The notes below the pieces were generated by a model that had not been told where the DNA came from, ran no database searches, and saw only the letters and a list, made by a program, of their open reading frames with translations. The translations under genes were made by a program, and so were the position numbers. A stretch of DNA of 42,226 bases from Flavobacteriales bacterium (GTDB lineage Bacteria > Bacteroidota > Bacteroidia > Flavobacteriales_E > Vicingaceae): assembly GCA_016763795.1 (NCBI GenBank), contig JAESTF010000345.1, positions 1 through 42,226 on the forward strand, written 5' to 3'. This document shows, piece by piece, positions 34,737 through 42,226 of the stretch. Within the stretch, counting starts at the first letter, position 1, and every line of letters starts with the position of its first letter.

Positions 34737-35840
34737 TTACTCAAACCTCTTTTGAGTATAATTTTGTTTATTAATATCGAAACGCAGCGAAAATATGTTT
34801 GAATAAAGTGCATCTGATTGATCTCCAATATCAGAAAACGCATAATCTAACGTTATTCCTCTAAACTTTATTCCTATACCAAAATTAGGCTGATATGTGA
34901 TTTTATCATTTTTTAAAATATCTGTTACTTTTTGAAAATTTCCAACACCTAACCGTAAAAATATCATTTTGCTATAACCAAACTCAACGCCCATATGGGG
35001 ATCAATACTAACAGGATCTCCAGTAATCAAAACATTTCTTTTCCCATCAGTTGACAAATCAAAATCAATTTCTCCTAAAAAATCAAACTTATTGCTAATC
35101 TTAATTTCTCTGCCAATTCCTAAAATTACTTTTGGCAAAGTAATTTCTATTCCATTTTCTGGCAATTCATTATTCGTTCTTATAAACACCTCAATGGTTT
35201 CTTGATCCAAAGAAGAAGTCCATGCATTAAATGTTGAAGTAACATCTCTTGCCATTAAACCAAATTTCCATTTCTTATAATCATATTGGATTCCTCCATC
35301 TAAACCAAATCCCCAAGCTTTTGCAAACTCGCCCACTTGTCGATAAATAATTTTAACACTTGCTCCATATCTTAACCCTTTAATTTTAGATTTTCGAGCA
35401 TAAGAAAACATAAAGGCATAATCTACTGCAGAAAACGAAGAAATTCTATCAAAATCAATATTTCCATCAGCATCAATTAATTTTGTTGTATTTGGAATAT
35501 CATCTACACCAAAACGGACGATAGAAAATGCAAATGCACTTGCACTATCAATTCTAGCAGCAAAAGCTCCATAATCATACTTTGCAATACCAGCAAAATA
35601 TTCGGCATGCATTAAACTTACCTGAAAATCTTTTTCTATTTGAACCAACCCTGCAGGATTCCAGTACCCCGCAGTAACATCATTTACAGTTGTAACATAA
35701 GAGTTTGACATCCCTAAAGCTCTAGCACCAACACCAATAGATAAAAATTCATTACTAAATTTAGGCGCAGAGGTTTGAGAGAAAATATTTATAACACTCA
35801 AAAGAAAAATAAAAAAAAGTATCCTTTTCATTAATATCAT
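34737..35840 (-). CDS. PorV/PorQ-family outer-membrane protein (type IX secretion)
   Basis: 367 aa. Signal peptide ending before Gln22 (IFSQTSAP; MKR at 35831 is an alternative start). The N-terminal signature FLSIGVGARALGMSNSYV and GYWNPAGL are those of the PorV/PorQ (UPF0164-like) beta-barrel family; the rest is alternating aromatic/hydrophobic strands. Classical PorV shuttles cargo from the SprA translocon to PorU, and a PorV-type gene next to porU is the usual order. The signature is closer to the general family than to canonical PorV, so a PorV paralogue is possible. Confidence 0.82.
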   Translation of the reverse strand: MILMKRILFFIFLLSVINIFSQTSAPKFSNEFLSIGVGARALGMSNSYVTTVNDVTAGYWNPAGLVQIEKDFQVSLMHAEYFAGIAKYDYGAFAARIDSASAFAFSIVRFGVDDIPNTTKLIDADGNIDFDRISSFSAVDYAFMFSYARKSKIKGLRYGASVKIIYRQVGEFAKAWGFGLDGGIQYDYKKWKFGLMARDVTSTFNAWTSSLDQETIEVFIRTNNELPENGIEITLPKVILGIGREIKISNKFDFLGEIDFDLSTDGKRNVLITGDPVSIDPHMGVEFGYSKMIFLRLGVGNFQKVTDILKNDKITYQPNFGIGIKFRGITLDYAFSDIGDQSDALYSNIFSLRFDINKQNYTQKRFE

Positions 35841-35930
35841 TAAAATTGGTACGAAAATTACCCTTTTTTAAATAAATAGCGTAATTAAAGCAATCTTTCG
35901 TTACACATGAACTTAATTTAAACTAAATTA

Positions 35931-35958
35931 TTGTTTCTACTTTAAATAATTAAATTTG
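35931..35958 (+). promoter_or_regulatory. Predicted promoter of pssA
   Basis: TTG at 35931-35933 and TAAATTTG at 35951-35958 with a 17-base spacer; ATG 16 bases downstream at 35975. Confidence 0.55.
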
Positions 35959-35974
35959 CTGTATAATTCAGTTT

Positions 35975-36703
35975 ATGAAAAATCAAATTCCAAATGCAAT
36001 TACAATTCTGAGTTTAATACTAGCTTGTTTAGCTATTATTTTAACTTTTGAAGGAGAATTAGCTATTGCCGCATATTTACTAATTGGGTCTTGTGTTGCT
36101 GACTTTTTAGATGGTTTTGCTGCACGCGCATTAAAGGTCAATAATCCTATTGGCAAAGAAATTGACTCATTAGTTGATATGATTGCTTTTGGTGTTGCAC
36201 CAGCAATGCTAATGTACCAAGTAACAAAAATGGCTCAAGAAACTGCTCAAATTCAAATTTTAATTGATTTTCCTTGGCTACATTACTTAGTTTTCTTAAT
36301 CCCAATTTTTTCTGCCATACGTTTAGCCAAGTTTAATATCGATACGAGACAAACAAAGTCATTTATTGGCTTAGCTGTTCCGGCCCATGCTGGATTTTAT
36401 ATTTTCTGTACGTTACTCTATCTATTTCCAAACCTTCCAAAAGTGATTAATGTTAACAGTATTGTAAATCCTATTGTTTCCAACCCTTTAATTCTACTCT
36501 TATTATGCATTCCACTTTCTTTTATGATGCTAGCAGAAGTTCCAATGTTTTCTTTAAAAGTGAAGAATTTAAAATGGTCGGAAAATAAATTACCGCTGAC
36601 TTTTCTATTTTTATGGCTAGGATTATTAGCGCTAACTAATATTGTTGCAATGCCAACAATCATTATCATTTATATAGTTTGGTCTATTTTCTTAAAATTA
36701 TAG
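35975..36703 (+). CDS. pssA: CDP-diacylglycerol--serine O-phosphatidyltransferase
   Basis: Makes phosphatidylserine, the precursor of phosphatidylethanolamine, at the inner membrane. 242 aa with about seven membrane segments. The CDP-alcohol phosphotransferase motif is complete: Asp46-Gly47, Ala50-Arg51, Gly60, Asp64 and Asp68 (DGFAARALKVNNPIG then KEIDSLVD). The start MKNQIPNAIT is the family N-terminus. Phosphatidylglycerophosphate synthase is an alternative, but PNxITxxxL with this length favours PssA. It is followed by tadA after 28 bases. Confidence 0.88.
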   Translation: MKNQIPNAITILSLILACLAIILTFEGELAIAAYLLIGSCVADFLDGFAARALKVNNPIGKEIDSLVDMIAFGVAPAMLMYQVTKMAQETAQIQILIDFPWLHYLVFLIPIFSAIRLAKFNIDTRQTKSFIGLAVPAHAGFYIFCTLLYLFPNLPKVINVNSIVNPIVSNPLILLLLCIPLSFMMLAEVPMFSLKVKNLKWSENKLPLTFLFLWLGLLALTNIVAMPTIIIIYIVWSIFLKL

Positions 36704-36731
36704 AACAAATCTAACCCTGAAACAATTTAAA

Positions 36732-37178
36732 ATGTTATCTGCTTTTTCTGACGAACATTTTATGAAAGAAGCCTTTAAAGAAGCTCAAAAAGCTTTTGAT
36801 GAAGACGAAGTTCCTGTGGGCGCAATTATCGTTTGTGACAATAAAATTATCGCTCGCGCTCATAATATGACTGAACGATTAAACGATGTAACTGCTCATG
36901 CAGAAATGCTAGTTTTCACCTCAGCAACCGATTATTTAGGAGGAAAATACTTAAACGAATGCACGCTATATGTTACACTTGAGCCATGCGTAATGTGTGC
37001 TGGAGCAAGTTACTGGACTCAACTGAAAAAAGTGGTTTATGGTGCTTCTGATCAAAAAAGAGGGTTTGCGAAACACCAAGAAAATTTGTTACATCCTAAA
37101 ACTAAAATTATAAAAGGATTAATGGAGAATGAGTCTAGCAACTTATTAAAAAGTTTTTTTCAGAAAAAACGCGATTAG
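36732..37178 (+). CDS. tadA: tRNA-specific adenosine deaminase TadA
   Basis: Deaminates A34 to inosine in tRNA (zinc enzyme, cytoplasmic). 148 aa. Zinc site His56 and catalytic Glu58 in TAHAEML, and Cys86/Cys89 in LEPCVMCAGA. The region VPVGAIIV and the end helices are typical. It converges on the LytTR regulator gene, 11 bases apart, with no terminator visible. A general nucleoside deaminase is the alternative. Confidence 0.88.
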   Translation: MLSAFSDEHFMKEAFKEAQKAFDEDEVPVGAIIVCDNKIIARAHNMTERLNDVTAHAEMLVFTSATDYLGGKYLNECTLYVTLEPCVMCAGASYWTQLKKVVYGASDQKRGFAKHQENLLHPKTKIIKGLMENESSNLLKSFFQKKRD

Positions 37179-37189
37179 CAAATCAACAC

Positions 37190-37936
37190 CTAAATTCCTA
37201 ACATAGTTTTTAATTCTTGGTAACGAGAACGGCTCACTTTTAAATCTGTTCCATTTTTTAGTACAACTTGATAGGTATCCTTTCCGTATTTCTCAATTTT
37301 ATTAATTTCTGAAATTTTCACGATGTAAGAACGATGAATTCTAATAAATTTTGAAGCGTCTAAATTTTCCTCATAAAACTTCATGGTTTGATGTTTCAAA
37401 TGCTTTCCCTTTGTGGTATGTATCATCACATAATCGTCTTCCGATTCAATAAACAACACTTCATCTAAAGGAATTACATGAATATTATTATTCGATTTTA
37501 CAACAATTTTATCCAGTACTTTACCCTCTAAAATATGTGATTTAAGTTGGTTTACATTATCTGAAGATTTACCACTTCCTATTTTTTGAAACACCTTATC
37601 TAACGCTTTGTCAAAACGTTCTTTAGAAAATGGTTTTAACAAATAATCTACTGCATTTAAATCAAAAGCATTAATCGCATACTCATCATAAGCAGTGGTA
37701 AAAATAATATGAGGATTCCCTTCAACCAATTCTAACAATTCCAAACCTGTGAGCTTTGGCATTTGCACATCTAAAAAAACAATGTCTGGCTTTAATTCGT
37801 TAATTGCTTTTAGCCCAGAAAATCAGTCAGCAAATTCACCAATCAATTCTATACTTTTTTGAGTAGATAAATAATTTCTAACTAAATCTCTAGCCAAAGA
37901 TTCATCTTCTACAATTATTGCTGTTTGTTTAGTCAT
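37190..37936 (-). CDS. LytTR-family response regulator with internal TGA
   Basis: The reading frame starts at ATG 37936 (MTKQTAIIVEDESLARDL) and is interrupted by TGA at codon 38 (37823-37825), in the middle of an otherwise perfect receiver domain (GEFAD*FSGLKAINELKPD). Relatives usually have Gly (GGA) there, a single-base change. The rest is intact: phospho-acceptor Asp56 (IVFLDVQMPK), Lys in DYLLKPF, then a LytTR DNA-binding domain (about 140-248: FIRIHRSYIVKISEI). It overlaps the kinase gene by 8 bases. With TGA as stop, only residues from MQMPKLTG could be made separately. Confidence 0.85.
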
Positions 37937-38975
37937 TTTGTGGAATTTTAATGGAAACTGTAAATAGATTTTCTAACTTATCAATCATTAATAAATCATT
38001 CTTTTTATAAATTAGGAATAACCGTTCTCTAGTGTTTTTTAATCCAATACCTTCTCCTTTTGTTTGTTTTGCATCCTTATCAAAATCGTTCTGTAATGAT
38101 ATTTTCAATGTTTGGTCATTTACCTCACAATCTAATTTAATATGAATGGTTTCTACACTTTCATATACGCCATGCTTAATCGCATTTTCAAAAAGAGGTT
38201 GTAAAATCATTGCAGGGATGCTTGATTTTAGTGATTTATCATCACAGTTAAACTGGAAACTTAATCGATCTCCAAAGCGAATTTTTTCTATCTCTAAATA
38301 AAGCTTTATGTTATCTAACTCTGTTTTTAATGTTGTAATTTGTTGTTCTTCATTACTTAATGAATACCTCAAATATTCAGAAAGTTTAATAATCATTTCT
38401 TGTGCTTTTTGAGGGCTTGTAATCGTTAACGAACTCACAGAATTTAAACTATTAAACAAAAAATGAGGATTAATTTGATTCTTTAAAGCCTTTAGTTCTA
38501 CCTCTTTAATTAATGTTTTCAAATTGGCTTCTTGTTTAATCTTACTTTGAATATCTTGATAATACACCACCACATAATACACCAAAATAAATAACGAATA
38601 ATAAAATATTCCACTAATAATTCGCCAAGGGAAAGAGCTATCTAAAAAGGATAAATAATGAACATCAGATATTGCATATCTTAAAATTAAATACCCACTA
38701 ATTAACCAAAAACCTATTATCAATAAAGAAGAAACTATATGACTAATAAAAAGGTTAACAAAGTTCTGATTGCTTTTCCCATACCGAACCAAGTTCCATA
38801 AGCTAATACCTAAAAATGCAAAAAACACATTAAATAATAAACTATCTGCAGACGAAATACCTACCGACAAACCATAATACCAGTGTAAAACCGCAAAGTG
38901 AGCCCCTATAATTAAGGACCACACTAATGCGTAATTTATCGTATACTTGCTATTGCTTGTTATTGGGTTTAACAT
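37929..38975 (-). CDS. LytS-type sensor histidine kinase
   Basis: 348 aa. Four membrane segments in the first ~140 residues (for example YALVWSLIIGAHFAVL, SSLLIIGFWLISGYLIL), a short coiled linker, then the His_kinase domain with phospho-His171 (KNQINPHFLFNSLN) and a HATPase region (LFENAIKHG, GIGLKNTRERL). Its partner is the overlapping LytTR regulator downstream. No extracellular sensor domain is visible, so the signal is probably sensed in the membrane or through the LiaF-like protein. Confidence 0.92.
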   Translation of the reverse strand: MLNPITSNSKYTINYALVWSLIIGAHFAVLHWYYGLSVGISSADSLLFNVFFAFLGISLWNLVRYGKSNQNFVNLFISHIVSSLLIIGFWLISGYLILRYAISDVHYLSFLDSSFPWRIISGIFYYSLFILVYYVVVYYQDIQSKIKQEANLKTLIKEVELKALKNQINPHFLFNSLNSVSSLTITSPQKAQEMIIKLSEYLRYSLSNEEQQITTLKTELDNIKLYLEIEKIRFGDRLSFQFNCDDKSLKSSIPAMILQPLFENAIKHGVYESVETIHIKLDCEVNDQTLKISLQNDFDKDAKQTKGEGIGLKNTRERLFLIYKKNDLLMIDKLENLFTVSIKIPQND

Positions 38976-39038
38976 GCTAACTTAATTTGTTAAAGTTAAA
39001 AGAAGTTTTTTAACTTGATAAACTTTAAACTCTTTTTC

Positions 39039-39797
39039 CTAGTAACTCTTTACTTCTCCTCCTCCAAAAATGGCAAAACCTTTTATTATTAGAGTTTTCT
39101 TATCGTTATCTGAGCTAGGTTCAACCGGACCTCTTTTATCATTAAAGCCTCCAAAAATTGAAGTTACATCTACCTGAACTTCCCACCCTCTTGGAACAGA
39201 AATTTCTACACCTCCAAACATAGTGAAAACATCAACAACACACTCATTTTCTCTTAATTTTGCTCCTGTTAAATCAATTTCACTTCCTCCAAAAATACTA
39301 GTTACTTTTCCACCTAAAAATTGGTCTGAAGTAATTTTTCTATTCCCGCCACCAAACAGTGTCAACATGTCTATTTCATGCTCCAAAGATTCATTGTCAC
39401 CTGTTTTTTTATGCCTGTTTTTCACCGTTAGCATTATTACACCTATTGCTACAAATATTGCTGGCCAAAACATTTCTTTTACCTCAAAAGGAATATGAAA
39501 CATTTTTGGTAAAATAAAAAATGTACCCAAAGCGATTAAAATTAACCCTGAACTGTAGTTTTTATTCGTGACAATATTAAACGTTCCGATTCCTATCAAT
39601 AACATTTGCCACGAAATAATAATGTCGCTAATACTTTCCGGTATAATGTTCATTTTATTGGCAATTAAAGCAGTTCCTACTACTATAAAAATAATACCCA
39701 TTAAAGATCGTTTATTTGCTTTTCGTTTATGGTAATCTTCTCTAGATATTTTCCCTTTTTTTTCGATGTGTTTTTGATATTTTTCTTCTGAATTCAT
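39039..39797 (-). CDS. LiaF-like membrane protein
   Basis: 252 aa. A charged, Lys-rich N-terminus (1-30), four hydrophobic segments (about 31-125: MGIIFIVVGTALIANKM to FWPAIFVAIGVIMLTV) and a C-terminal beta-repeat region with recurring FGG (LFGGGNR, IFGGSEIDL, MFGGVEIS, IFGGFND, IFGGGEVKS), matching the LiaF C-terminal fold. In Firmicutes LiaF inhibits the LiaS kinase under no cell-wall stress. Here it heads an operon with a kinase and regulator, 63 bases ahead of the kinase, so a similar modulator role is likely. Confidence 0.87.
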   Translation of the reverse strand: MNSEEKYQKHIEKKGKISREDYHKRKANKRSLMGIIFIVVGTALIANKMNIIPESISDIIISWQMLLIGIGTFNIVTNKNYSSGLILIALGTFFILPKMFHIPFEVKEMFWPAIFVAIGVIMLTVKNRHKKTGDNESLEHEIDMLTLFGGGNRKITSDQFLGGKVTSIFGGSEIDLTGAKLRENECVVDVFTMFGGVEISVPRGWEVQVDVTSIFGGFNDKRGPVEPSSDNDKKTLIIKGFAIFGGGEVKSY

Positions 39798-39913
39798 AGT
39801 TGTATGTTTTAAAATTATAGTTCAAATGTAAGTTAGCCTATTTCGATACGGAACAGTTTTTAGGCAAGTTGCTGCATATTTTCGGTAAACGGAGAAAACA
39901 ATGCTTTAATGCT

Positions 39914-39921
39914 TAATTTTG
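39914..39921 (+). promoter_or_regulatory. Predicted -7 box of the bacilliredoxin gene
   Basis: TAATTTTG matches TAnnTTTG, 32 bases before the ATG at 39954. No clear -33 element. Confidence 0.45.
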
Positions 39922-39953
39922 AATCATTATAAATAACAATTAAAACATAATAT

Positions 39954-40364
39954 ATGTATCCACCAGAATTAGTTACCCCAATGAAAGAAGAATTAACTTC
40001 TGTGGGCTTTGAAGATTTAACAACAGTTGAACAAGTTGATGAAGCAATAACTGCTGAAGGAACGACTTTAGTAATTATTAACTCTGTTTGTGGTTGTGCT
40101 GCTGCAAATGCAAGACCTGCTGCAAAAATGTCGATTACTAACGATAAAAAACCTAACAGAATTACTACTGTTTTTGCAGGTGTTGATAGTGACGCTGTTG
40201 CTCAAGCAAGAAAATATATGTTACCTTATCCTCCATCATCACCAAGTATGGCCTTATTTAAAGATGGTAAAATTGTACATTGTATAGAAAGGCACCACAT
40301 TGAAGGAAGACCAGCTGAAATGATTGCTGAAAATTTAGCAGAAGCTTTTAATGAATATTGCTAA
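39954..40364 (+). CDS. BrxA/BrxB-family bacilliredoxin
   Basis: 136 aa thioredoxin-fold protein. The signature MYPPELVTPMKEEL and the active site SVCGCAAANARP (Cys46-Gly-Cys48) identify the YphP/YqiW (BrxA/BrxB) family, which removes bacillithiol from proteins or acts as a disulfide isomerase. Bacillithiol occurs in some Bacteroidota, so the function is plausible; no bacillithiol synthesis genes are in the window. It stands alone between a promoter box and a strong terminator. Confidence 0.93.
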   Translation: MYPPELVTPMKEELTSVGFEDLTTVEQVDEAITAEGTTLVIINSVCGCAAANARPAAKMSITNDKKPNRITTVFAGVDSDAVAQARKYMLPYPPSSPSMALFKDGKIVHCIERHHIEGRPAEMIAENLAEAFNEYC

Positions 40365-40401
40365 CCTGAAAAATTCGAGTAGTTATCACTTATTAAAATA
40401 T

Positions 40402-40437
40402 AAAAAAGAGCCTTGAAAAATTTCAAGGCTCTTTTTT
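40402..40437. terminator. Bidirectional terminator after bacilliredoxin gene
   Basis: AAAAAAGAGCCTTGAAA (40402-40418) pairs perfectly with TTTCAAGGCTCTTTTTT (40421-40437), loop AA (likely opening to four or more bases). It serves the convergent lipoprotein gene too. Confidence 0.95.
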
Positions 40438-40454
40438 ATATTATACATATTGAT

Positions 40455-41414
40455 TTAAAATGTTCTAACAGCTCTTACCCCAAAAAGTTGTTCAGAACCC
40501 CCCATTCCTTCTTGCCCTGTATCAAATTTACGATACCAAACAATAGTTGCAGTTGGTGTTTCACTTGAACTCCAATAACTAATATTCTGGAAATTTCCGT
40601 AACCATTTAAATGTAAATTATTATACACTTCTGTTAACTCATCCCTACTTGGCAAAAACCAATCAGAGAAAGAATTCAAGACTAAATCATTACAAGCTTG
40701 AGCAGCATAACTACCCGCAAGTATCGTATTAACAATTGCATTAGTATTTAAAGGTCCATTTCCTATCGCATCATTTGTTCCTGCTGTACCTGAACCTGCT
40801 GGCTGATTAGGATCCCAAATAAGAGCAGTGCTTTGATCATTAGAAGCTACAACAAATCCATTTCCTCCAATTGTATTTAAATAAGCAATCAATCCTCCAG
40901 CATAAGTCTTTCCATATAAAGAATCTAGTAAAGAATTATTACTAATATAAATATCAATTGGAGTTTCCCCTCCATTCAAACGTTCTTGAACTGAAACTGT
41001 TGGAGGTGTCGTTTCTATTACATCAGTAATATTAACGGTAACAGAAAATGACACTCTAGTCTCATTATCCTTGCCATCAAAAGCTGATATTTCAGCAGTT
41101 CCTGAAATTGACGTTACTTGTTCAAAATCAAAAAAACTAGGATTAGATACAGTCATCTCTCCTGTGGCTCTATCCATAGCGATATGTTCTCCTATACCAG
41201 TATGCTCTGGTGTAAAATAATAACCAACACTTGTTGCGTTTTCTATACTAGAATTAACATGCCCTACATACTGTCCCATCACAGGATTTTCTGCTAATGA
41301 TGTTACGAAATTTTCTACTGTAACGATTGGCTTTTCTTCATCTTTACTACATCCTGTAGAAAGGAAACCTGTAGCTAATACCAATACCGATAATGTTTTC
41401 ACTTGTTTTTTCAT
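40455..41414 (-). CDS. Lipoprotein with Lcl (DUF1566) domain
   Basis: 319 aa. Signal and lipobox LSTGC (lipid Cys22). Residues about 30-130 form a cadherin-like beta region (ENPVMGQYVGHVNSS; VSFSVTVNITDV). The C-terminal part is an Lcl/DUF1566 domain, shown by FSDWFLPSRDELTEVY, YWSSSE and LFGVRAVRTF; this C-lectin-like fold often binds glycans or proteins. Outer-membrane or surface location likely. It follows the unknown exported protein by 28 bases and probably shares its transcript. Confidence 0.88.
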   Translation of the reverse strand: MKKQVKTLSVLVLATGFLSTGCSKDEEKPIVTVENFVTSLAENPVMGQYVGHVNSSIENATSVGYYFTPEHTGIGEHIAMDRATGEMTVSNPSFFDFEQVTSISGTAEISAFDGKDNETRVSFSVTVNITDVIETTPPTVSVQERLNGGETPIDIYISNNSLLDSLYGKTYAGGLIAYLNTIGGNGFVVASNDQSTALIWDPNQPAGSGTAGTNDAIGNGPLNTNAIVNTILAGSYAAQACNDLVLNSFSDWFLPSRDELTEVYNNLHLNGYGNFQNISYWSSSETPTATIVWYRKFDTGQEGMGGSEQLFGVRAVRTF

Positions 41415-41442
41415 TGTTTTTGTTTTTAAATTTCTCTAGTAA

Positions 41443-42180
41443 TTATTTTCTTTTTGAAACTACTTTATTGTGTTTCTTTAATTTTCTTGCTGCAAAATCA
41501 ACCGTATATTCAGTCATTGTTTTTGTAAAACCTTCTAACAATTCTGATGCAGGAAAATTTATTTCCATGTATTCTAAATTTTCTAACTTATCTGTTTTTA
41601 TTAAAGCCGAACTAGCATGACCTAACAAAACACCCGATTTCATTAACATACTTCCATATTTTTTAACTTTCCCGCCTATTACCTCATAAAAAAATAAATG
41701 TGATTTAATCGCCATCCTATTGGTTGCTTCAAACACAGTCTTCCCACCTACTTCTTTCCGCTCTAAAAACCGTGTATATTCCCCGTAAATATCAATAATA
41801 GCATAAAACCCATCAGGTAATTTTGATAAATCCCTATAGCTTGTATTTTTTTTATCTGATACTGGTAATGAAGAAATATCTCCTTCAACAAAAGCTTCGC
41901 CAACTTTTAAACCATCATTTAATGCTTTAATTACATTCTTTCTAATTTCAGTGCTAGAAAATGCTTCAGGCATATTCGTTCTAATATCAGTTTTCGCTTT
42001 AGGCTTTAATTGCTGTAATTTCCTTTCGTGCTCCGCATCAACAATATCCCTAACACTAAAAAATATTTTTACTGTTTTACTTTTTTCAATTTTTTCTTTT
42101 AATGATATTTTATCTTTACCTGCATAAGCTCCTGTTGTCATTAACAAAATTGTTAAGGCGCTAATTATTGATTTTTTCAT
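41443..42180 (-). CDS. Exported protein of unknown function
   Basis: 245 aa. Signal peptide to about residue 20 (TTGAYAGKD), unlike others here not followed by Gln. The rest is soluble, mixed alpha/beta, with Lys-rich ends (KSKTVKIFFSVRD; KKHNKVVSKRK). I do not recognise the family. It is the first gene of a likely two-gene unit with the Lcl lipoprotein. The 46 bases left of the window end hold no gene. Confidence 0.7.
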   Translation of the reverse strand: MKKSIISALTILLMTTGAYAGKDKISLKEKIEKSKTVKIFFSVRDIVDAEHERKLQQLKPKAKTDIRTNMPEAFSSTEIRKNVIKALNDGLKVGEAFVEGDISSLPVSDKKNTSYRDLSKLPDGFYAIIDIYGEYTRFLERKEVGGKTVFEATNRMAIKSHLFFYEVIGGKVKKYGSMLMKSGVLLGHASSALIKTDKLENLEYMEINFPASELLEGFTKTMTEYTVDFAARKLKKHNKVVSKRK

Positions 42181-42226
42181 TGTTTTTACTTTATAATTTA
42201 TTGTACATACACCACCCCAAAATGAG

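Noticed and set aside
37823-37825. UGA recoding as an amino acid
   Set aside because: uvrC ends in TGA and tryptophans are encoded by TGG; no recoding element is seen nearby.
1-42226. CRISPR arrays, prophage, insertion sequences or restriction/defence genes
   Set aside because: No regularly spaced direct repeats and no integrase, transposase, phage structural or nuclease-defence protein features on either strand.

Overview
The window is strongly AT-rich and gene-dense, and it reads as chromosome from a Bacteroidota member, most likely Flavobacteriales. Evidence for this: type IX secretion genes (a PorU-type sortase and a PorV/PorQ-family protein), large secreted proteins with C-terminal sorting-type domains, signal peptides that mostly end just before Gln, promoter-like TAnnTTTG boxes, and an SDR-type threonine dehydrogenase. 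I see no phage, integrase, transposase, CRISPR array, rRNA or tRNA gene.

Layout. 1-1988: end of a SUF iron-sulfur operon (sufS partial, sufE, sufT-like). 2047-10256: secretion and surface block, with a 1070-aa secreted protein, a tiny Gly/Pro-rich membrane peptide plus a broken second copy, a membrane protein fused to a spermidine-synthase-like domain, and a 945-aa secreted protein with two nearly identical LamG domains. 10313-14083: uvrC overlapping a pentapeptide-repeat gene, a MarR regulator behind a 26-bp perfect palindrome, and an unknown membrane protein. 13237-17866: three intergenic elements bounded by TGTCA...TGACA that fold on paper into multi-arm (cloverleaf-like) structures, around acnB. 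17919-27457: housekeeping genes (aspS, trhO, threonine dehydrogenase, cysS, folC) mixed with envelope proteins (a MORN-like protein, a glutaminyl-cyclase-like M28 lipoprotein, two tandem acidic lipoproteins). 27537-29444: exbB-exbD-tonB. 29594-35840: porU (one frameshift) and a PorV-family gene. 35975-37178: pssA and tadA. 37190-39797: a LiaF-like / sensor kinase / LytTR regulator operon whose regulator has an in-frame TGA. 39954-42180: bacilliredoxin, an Lcl-domain lipoprotein and an unknown exported protein.

How it fits together. Much of the window serves the cell envelope: TonB-ExbBD powers outer-membrane import, PorU/PorV process and anchor type IX cargo, two such cargo genes are present, and an M28 glutaminyl-cyclase-like lipoprotein could cap the N-terminal Gln left on exported proteins. 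Two cargo genes and porU share a (T)(A/G)CGTATT motif just upstream of their starts.

Three genes are interrupted (porU by a T-run indel, the LytTR regulator by a TGA, the small-peptide copy by two indels). Two of these events lie at homopolymers, so sequencing or assembly error must be excluded before any is called biological. The most distinctive unexplained structures are the TGTCA-bounded folded elements and the CGTATT motif arrays.
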